Source: Bifidobacterium avesanii (GTDB taxonomy: Bacteria > Actinomycetota > Actinomycetes > Actinomycetales > Bifidobacteriaceae). From it: DNA of 36,835 nt. Positions 32,704 through 36,835 of this stretch are shown here, piece by piece (position 1 is the stretch's first letter; each line of letters begins with the position of its first letter). The DNA is taken from NCBI RefSeq assembly GCF_009299475.1, contig NZ_WBSN01000022.1, forward strand, positions 1 through 36,835. The letters run 5' to 3'. The translations under genes and the position numbers were made by a program. Under the pieces are notes generated by a model. That model had not been told where the DNA came from. It made no database searches and worked only from the letters and a program-made list of their open reading frames with translations.

Positions 32704-33771
32704 CTACCTCGTCTTTAATACTTCCTCAAATAATTCGGCAGAATACTGAATAGATTTTTCACTTGCAGTCTTTACGCCATTATTACTCAAAATGGATTCT
32801 AATTCTTTATTATGAAATAAAGTTTCTATATTATCTGCCAATTCCTTGTAATCATTAACATGCGACAATAAGGAATTGTACCCATTAATTGCATATTCTT
32901 TGGCTCCCCTATATTCCGTGGAAACTACGGCACATCCGCACGCCATCGCTTCAAGCCCGGGTAAACCAAAACCCTCATCCACTGTTGAGCATAAAAAGAT
33001 ACGGGCTTTATTGTTAACTCGTGCGACATCCATGGAAGTTAAGTTACGCAAATAGATACAGGACGAAGGTAGATTATTGGGTCTTTCTTCACGACTGATA
33101 CAATATACCTTTAAGTCAGAATATTTATTTTGCAGAGAAGATATAGCTTTGAAGGCAAATTCCGCCCCCTTGTGCTTTGCAGATCTATACTGGAATACAA
33201 TTGTATGTTCTTCTCTCTGACCAATGGCTTTTGTAACTTTAAAGATATTTGTATCAATACCATCAACTACTTTGATGGATTCTTTTCGTGAATACTTGTC
33301 AACAATCTTTTTCAGCCAATCAGAGATAACAATATTAGTCATTCCCAATGAATAAGTATTACATACGAATTCATCGGAAAATTCCCAGTTTTCATAGTCT
33401 TGAATAAAATAATATTTATCAGCCGAAATCTTCAGCGCTGCAACTGGTCCAGCTGTCTGAACAGCTGTTGCGATAATCTTGTCTTCATTTTTGAAATAAC
33501 GATCTTTAATATCATATATCGCGCGAACCTTTACACCACGATTTAACTTAAACCAGTTATTCTTCAAAAGAATAACAGCTAAACAAAAAACAAAATACTG
33601 TAAAAATACTGGGATCCTAACTTTTTTTAAGAAACCAGCATATAAAGAAAATGGATAAAATATACTTACCTTATTATTATGCGAATCAAGATAATTCGAA
33701 TATTCGAATATTACTTTTTTCCCTCCACTTAGCTTCCGTGAGAAATTCGGAAGTACAAAGACAACTCTCAT
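32704..33771 (-). CDS. Family 4 glycosyltransferase
   Basis: A 355-residue GT-B protein. The opening MRVVFVLPNFSRKLSGGKKV has the donor-domain GG, and the C-terminal half has EGFGLPGLEAMACGCAVVST, the E-x7-E retaining motif of GT4, plus YRGAKEYAINGYNSLL. It transfers a nucleotide-activated sugar in repeat-unit assembly; specificity unknown. The start overlaps the preceding gene by 4 bp. Hydrophobic residues ~50-75 may bind the membrane. Confidence 0.9.
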   Translation of the reverse strand: MRVVFVLPNFSRKLSGGKKVIFEYSNYLDSHNNKVSIFYPFSLYAGFLKKVRIPVFLQYFVFCLAVILLKNNWFKLNRGVKVRAIYDIKDRYFKNEDKIIATAVQTAGPVAALKISADKYYFIQDYENWEFSDEFVCNTYSLGMTNIVISDWLKKIVDKYSRKESIKVVDGIDTNIFKVTKAIGQREEHTIVFQYRSAKHKGAEFAFKAISSLQNKYSDLKVYCISREERPNNLPSSCIYLRNLTSMDVARVNNKARIFLCSTVDEGFGLPGLEAMACGCAVVSTEYRGAKEYAINGYNSLLSHVNDYKELADNIETLFHNKELESILSNNGVKTASEKSIQYSAELFEEVLKTR

Positions 33772-34661
33772 TTTCCCCTCTTACTCAAGGAATATTCTTT
33801 ACGCTTATTTAGCAAAAGAATTCTGGATTGAATCTCAAAGTTTATCTGATGCTTTTTCTTTAATAAAAGATTTTTATAAACGTAATCCTGCGAACCATCT
33901 TCCATGTGATGTACAACCAAAGATGGATCATAAATTATATGATATCCCTTAAATTTACAAAAATCATATAAAATCTCTTCCTCGACGAACAAAAAAGTAC
34001 CCGGGACAAAAGCTTGATTTTCCTTTTTTGTATACTCGGGAAGAAAAATTACGCAAGCTCCATGTGGAATTATGTCTTCCTGTACATGCTGATTCTTTTC
34101 TTTGCTGCCACCGGCGACATCTGTAACGGCTTTACGTCTAATAAGAATGCCATTGAGCAACGGCATGCTATATAGAATTTTTCCTATAAATTTTTTTACA
34201 ATAATTTTATATTGCTTCTTATTAGAATAAGCATGATACATATATGGATTTTGATGCAAAGAACGCGCGTTAATAATATCTGGAGCAATAATTGCTATAT
34301 TATCATTCTCATTTGCAGATATTTCCAGCTTCTGGATAAATGATGAATCGTAAATAAATAAGTCACTGTTCATTACTACGACAATATCCGCATGCAAATC
34401 ATGAATTGCATATTGATAACCAATATTATTACCAGATGCAAATCCACCATTGGTTCCACTTTGTACAACTGTTATATTTGGTACATGACTGTAGGTTTTC
34501 AACAACATTTCACCGGTTTTATTCGGTGACGCGTTATCAACAATGACTATTTGATGTTTATCTATATCCTTCAACTTCAAAAGATACGACACGCATTCTT
34601 TTGTTATATCTATATTTTGATAATGAAGGATTACAAATGTTATCTTGTAATTTTCATTCAC
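33768..34661 (-). CDS. Family 2 glycosyltransferase (WbbL-like)
   Basis: A 297-residue GT-A protein starting ITFVILHYQNIDITKECV, with IVIVDNASPNKTGE, GTNGGFASGNNIGYQYA and VVVMNSDLFI in place of DxD. These are the marks of rhamnosyl/WbbL-type GT2 enzymes. FVPGTFLFVEEE further on matches the acceptor-side motif of that group. Sugar specificity is inferred from family only. Overlaps both neighbours by 4 bp. Confidence 0.85.
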   Translation of the reverse strand: MNENYKITFVILHYQNIDITKECVSYLLKLKDIDKHQIVIVDNASPNKTGEMLLKTYSHVPNITVVQSGTNGGFASGNNIGYQYAIHDLHADIVVVMNSDLFIYDSSFIQKLEISANENDNIAIIAPDIINARSLHQNPYMYHAYSNKKQYKIIVKKFIGKILYSMPLLNGILIRRKAVTDVAGGSKEKNQHVQEDIIPHGACVIFLPEYTKKENQAFVPGTFLFVEEEILYDFCKFKGYHIIYDPSLVVHHMEDGSQDYVYKNLLLKKKHQINFEIQSRILLLNKRKEYSLSKRGK

Positions 34662-35785
34662 TTCTCAAGATTCCTTACATCCTCAAGGCAATCAATTTTC
34701 GTTAAAGATTGAGTGCCCTTAAACAAAACTGTATCTGCATCTACTTGGAATATATCCTCATACTTTTTATTTTTAAAGATGCTCAAATATTGTTTATACT
34801 CGACACTGTTATTACCATAGCTACCCGACTCGGCAATTTTTTGATATTTTTTTATTTCCTTATCAAAAAGTTTATAGTGCAACAGACCAAAATAGGTCTT
34901 TGCTTCAAAATTTCGATTAAAGGGATAAATATAATGACAGTGAATCAGCATTGTCTTATTGTCTTTTTTCACTACCGGATGTTTTTTAATTAGAAAACAT
35001 CTTCCTTTTCCGAAGGAAAATTCACGTTCGCGGATTCCGCCATATATAGAATTGAAGTAATATGATTTTTCCACGTGGAATTTATTTTCAAAATATCGGT
35101 AATTCTTCAGATAATCTTTAGACTCAGACTTCTCATTAGAGAACATATCAATCATGAGAGCCGATGCAATTCGTATGTTATTTTTTTCAAAACTATTAAT
35201 TATATTATTAAATTTGATCGACTCAAAACCACAATATGTTAAAAGTTCATCGGCATCTAAGAGCAATACCCATGAACCATTTGAAAGAGTGGAATATACT
35301 TTATTAATCCATGCAAGTTTTCGATTAGTAGTAAATTTTTGCTCGGATTTATACACCGTGGCATTATTGTTTAATAATATCTGATATGTCATATCAGTCG
35401 ACAGATTATCGATAAAGACATAATTGAACTTACCTATTTGCTCATAATGAGCAAAGAAATTGTTCAATTTTTGCTCTTCATTTTTTACTACACAGATTAT
35501 CGTCGGTAATTTGTCATCGTACTTGCCCTGATGATCAATATACACTTCATCGTCATATAAGGATTTTACATAATCCTTGACTTCTTCCGCTGAATAGAAT
35601 GATTCACTCAAAAAACTTTTCAGTTCTTTTTTATAACCTTGATCATTAATTCGCGGAAAATATTTGCTAGATAATTTATCCACTAGCGCAATGGCTTGTC
35701 TCTTCTGCGGATTTAATATCGTCCTCGTTTGCGCTATCGCTATTTTAAAAGATAACGGCAAACTGCAAATCATATTTTGAATCAT
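34658..35785 (-). CDS. Glycosyltransferase family 2/92-like protein
   Basis: A 375-residue protein. LPTIICVVKNEEQKLNNFFA, HYEQIGKFNYVFIDNLSTD and WVLLLDADELL (DxD) form a GT-A domain of the Glyco_tranf_2_4/GT92 type, preceded by ~90 residues without clear relatives. The segment SFGKGRCFLIKKHPV and the conserved HCHYIYPFN follow. Role in repeat-unit assembly is inferred from context. It starts 11 bp after the Alg13-like gene. Confidence 0.75.
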   Translation of the reverse strand: MIQNMICSLPLSFKIAIAQTRTILNPQKRQAIALVDKLSSKYFPRINDQGYKKELKSFLSESFYSAEEVKDYVKSLYDDEVYIDHQGKYDDKLPTIICVVKNEEQKLNNFFAHYEQIGKFNYVFIDNLSTDMTYQILLNNNATVYKSEQKFTTNRKLAWINKVYSTLSNGSWVLLLDADELLTYCGFESIKFNNIINSFEKNNIRIASALMIDMFSNEKSESKDYLKNYRYFENKFHVEKSYYFNSIYGGIREREFSFGKGRCFLIKKHPVVKKDNKTMLIHCHYIYPFNRNFEAKTYFGLLHYKLFDKEIKKYQKIAESGSYGNNSVEYKQYLSIFKNKKYEDIFQVDADTVLFKGTQSLTKIDCLEDVRNLEK

Positions 35786-35796
35786 CTTGATTTTCC

Positions 35797-36300
35797 TTAT
35801 TCTGCAAACAGAGTATTAATAATTTGTTCTAATTCACTACAAAACTCTTTATTATGAGAAAATACTCCATTATTCATTTTGGAAATAATTTCATTATAAT
35901 GAATAATTGATTCCTTTAATTGAGGTGTTTCATACACAGCAATTATATTGTTATACCTTTTTTTAACCGCTTGCACAAAATCAACCTGATGATCATTAAC
36001 ATGTTCGTTATATTCAGATTTTCTTGGCATCACAATTGGAATTTTCCCTTCTTTCAGGGGCATTAGAAAGCTAGAAGGTCCACCATGAGAAATTACAATA
36101 CGCGCCTGATCTACATTCTTCTTCATTTCATCATATGACAGAAATTTATTCCACTGACAATGCTTTGGCTCATACGTACAATATCCTGTTTGCATAATCA
36201 CAGGCTCCTGAATTATCCCATTACCTTTTAACTCATCAACGGCGCGTATTAGACGGTTAAACGCCTGTTCGTGTGTTCCCACGGTTACAAAGATCATCAA
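35797..36300 (-). CDS. Alg13-like glycosyltransferase catalytic half (EpsF/Cps14G type)
   Basis: A 167-residue protein starting MIFVTVGTHEQAFNRLIRAV with VISHGGPSSFLMPLKEGKIP, the UDP-sugar-binding GT28 C-terminal fold. In Gram-positive capsule clusters this subunit works with an Alg14-like membrane partner as a split, two-protein glycosyltransferase. That partner is encoded immediately upstream (11-bp gap). It usually adds the second sugar, often galactose, to the lipid-linked first sugar. Confidence 0.88.
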   Translation of the reverse strand: MMIFVTVGTHEQAFNRLIRAVDELKGNGIIQEPVIMQTGYCTYEPKHCQWNKFLSYDEMKKNVDQARIVISHGGPSSFLMPLKEGKIPIVMPRKSEYNEHVNDHQVDFVQAVKKRYNNIIAVYETPQLKESIIHYNEIISKMNNGVFSHNKEFCSELEQIINTLFAE

Positions 36301-36311
36301 TCTTCCTTTTC

Positions 36312-36785
36312 TTAGAAAATACTGCCCAGATTGATCGCTCTCGGATATACCTTCGTCATTTCATCCCATTCAACGATAAAGCGATCAGTTACGGGTGATA
36401 CTAAACGACCAGTTAATGTTGGTTTATCAATACGGTCAAATACCTCAATATAGATTGTCTTCGCGCCAAATAACTTTCCTAACCAAAAGAATGGCACCGC
36501 TACGGCAGCACCTGATGAAACGATCAAATCGGGTTTCTCACGGCGCAATATCTTCCAAGCTAACACTGTATTGCGTATAAGATTCCGCATATTACGATTA
36601 GTCGGGAAATAGCAGTGATATACTTGTTCACCCTTCAGGGCACTATTTGCATCTTCTTTATCGAAAGTCACCCAAAACCGATTGCACTTACTCCACAGCG
36701 GCTTCAGCATCACTAGATGCGTGAGGTGACCACCGCTGGAACCAACCAGACAGATCTTACGGGGTTTCGTGTGCATCGAAACCAT
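36312..36785 (-). CDS. Alg14-like glycosyltransferase membrane partner (EpsE/Cps14F type)
   Basis: A 157-residue protein from ATG 36785. ICLVGSSGGHLTHLVMLKPL is the Alg14 glycine-rich opening, and PDLIVSSGAAVAVPFFWLGK with KTIYIEVFDRIDKPTLTGRL are typical of the family. It anchors the Alg13-like catalytic half to the membrane. The start ATG 36785 overlaps the stop of a probable upstream gene as TGATG; GTG 36791 and ATG 36776 are the alternatives. Confidence 0.88.
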   Translation of the reverse strand: MVSMHTKPRKICLVGSSGGHLTHLVMLKPLWSKCNRFWVTFDKEDANSALKGEQVYHCYFPTNRNMRNLIRNTVLAWKILRREKPDLIVSSGAAVAVPFFWLGKLFGAKTIYIEVFDRIDKPTLTGRLVSPVTDRFIVEWDEMTKVYPRAINLGSIF

Positions 36786-36835
36786 CAGCACACCCCCCGA
36801 ATCGACAATCTGACATAACGGCCGTTATCGGCTAA
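36785..36835 (-). CDS. C-terminal end of an upstream gene (partial)
   Basis: Sixteen codons are open from the window edge (LADNGRYVRLSIRGVC) to TGA 36787-36785, which overlaps the next ATG by one base. The arrangement suggests coupled translation with the Alg14-like gene. In such clusters a priming sugar transferase often stands here, but the sixteen residues do not show it. Confidence 0.35.
   Translation of the reverse strand, partial: LADNGRYVRLSIRGVC

Overview
The window looks like a chromosomal segment of a high-GC actinobacterium, most probably a Bifidobacterium. The grounds are a GC-rich backbone, a type I-E CRISPR repeat of the bifidobacterial kind (stem CCCCGC/GCGGGG, ending GGGAACAC on the + strand), a DUF2510 membrane protein, an FTR1-type iron permease with an N-terminal extracytoplasmic domain, and an AT-rich exopolysaccharide cluster inserted in the backbone. 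Species cannot be settled from the sequence alone. All calls come from reading the sequence; no database was searched.

Layout. 1-9.9 kb is GC-rich backbone: the 5' part of an iron permease gene, a GPH-family sugar symporter divergent from an ApbE-like flavin transferase, a TPP riboswitch with no gene behind it, a methyltransferase, a DUF2510 protein, a membrane-anchored protein, an amino-acid permease and a lipoprotein. 9.95-12.4 kb is a decaying mobile-element zone: a 118-bp element with 16-bp terminal inverted repeats, a broken helix-turn-helix gene, a broken BrnT/BrnA toxin-antitoxin pair, two decayed tRNA-like sequences, a small phage- or plasmid-like three-gene cassette with its own terminator, and an HNH-nuclease stump.

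12.45-27.0 kb is a complete type I-E CRISPR-Cas locus on the minus strand. The array has 24 good repeats plus one degenerate trailer-end repeat, all on an exact 61-bp period, and is followed by leader, cas2, cas1, cas6e, cas5e, cas7e, cse2, cas8e and cas3. Upstream of cas3, and overlapping or abutting it, lie a SWIM zinc-finger gene and a DUF4143-type ATPase gene with a 34-bp-period triple repeat before its start.

The most interesting signal is in the 222 bp between cas8e and cas3. Two degenerate CRISPR repeats, whose stems are kept (one by a compensatory base-pair change), flank a short spacer. With an 8-nt handle the implied 21-nt guide matches, at 18 of 21 positions, the DNA directly upstream of the -35 box of the predicted cas8e promoter. 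This is the architecture of a crRNA-like RNA that would direct Cascade to repress its own operon (CreR/CreA type).

27.6-36.8 kb is an AT-rich exopolysaccharide operon on the minus strand: Alg14-like and Alg13-like glycosyltransferase halves, four further glycosyltransferases, a Wzy-type polymerase, UDP-glucose 6-dehydrogenase (ugd) and a Wzx flippase. ugd is GC-rich except for its first ~20 codons, so it marks a recombination joint within the cluster.
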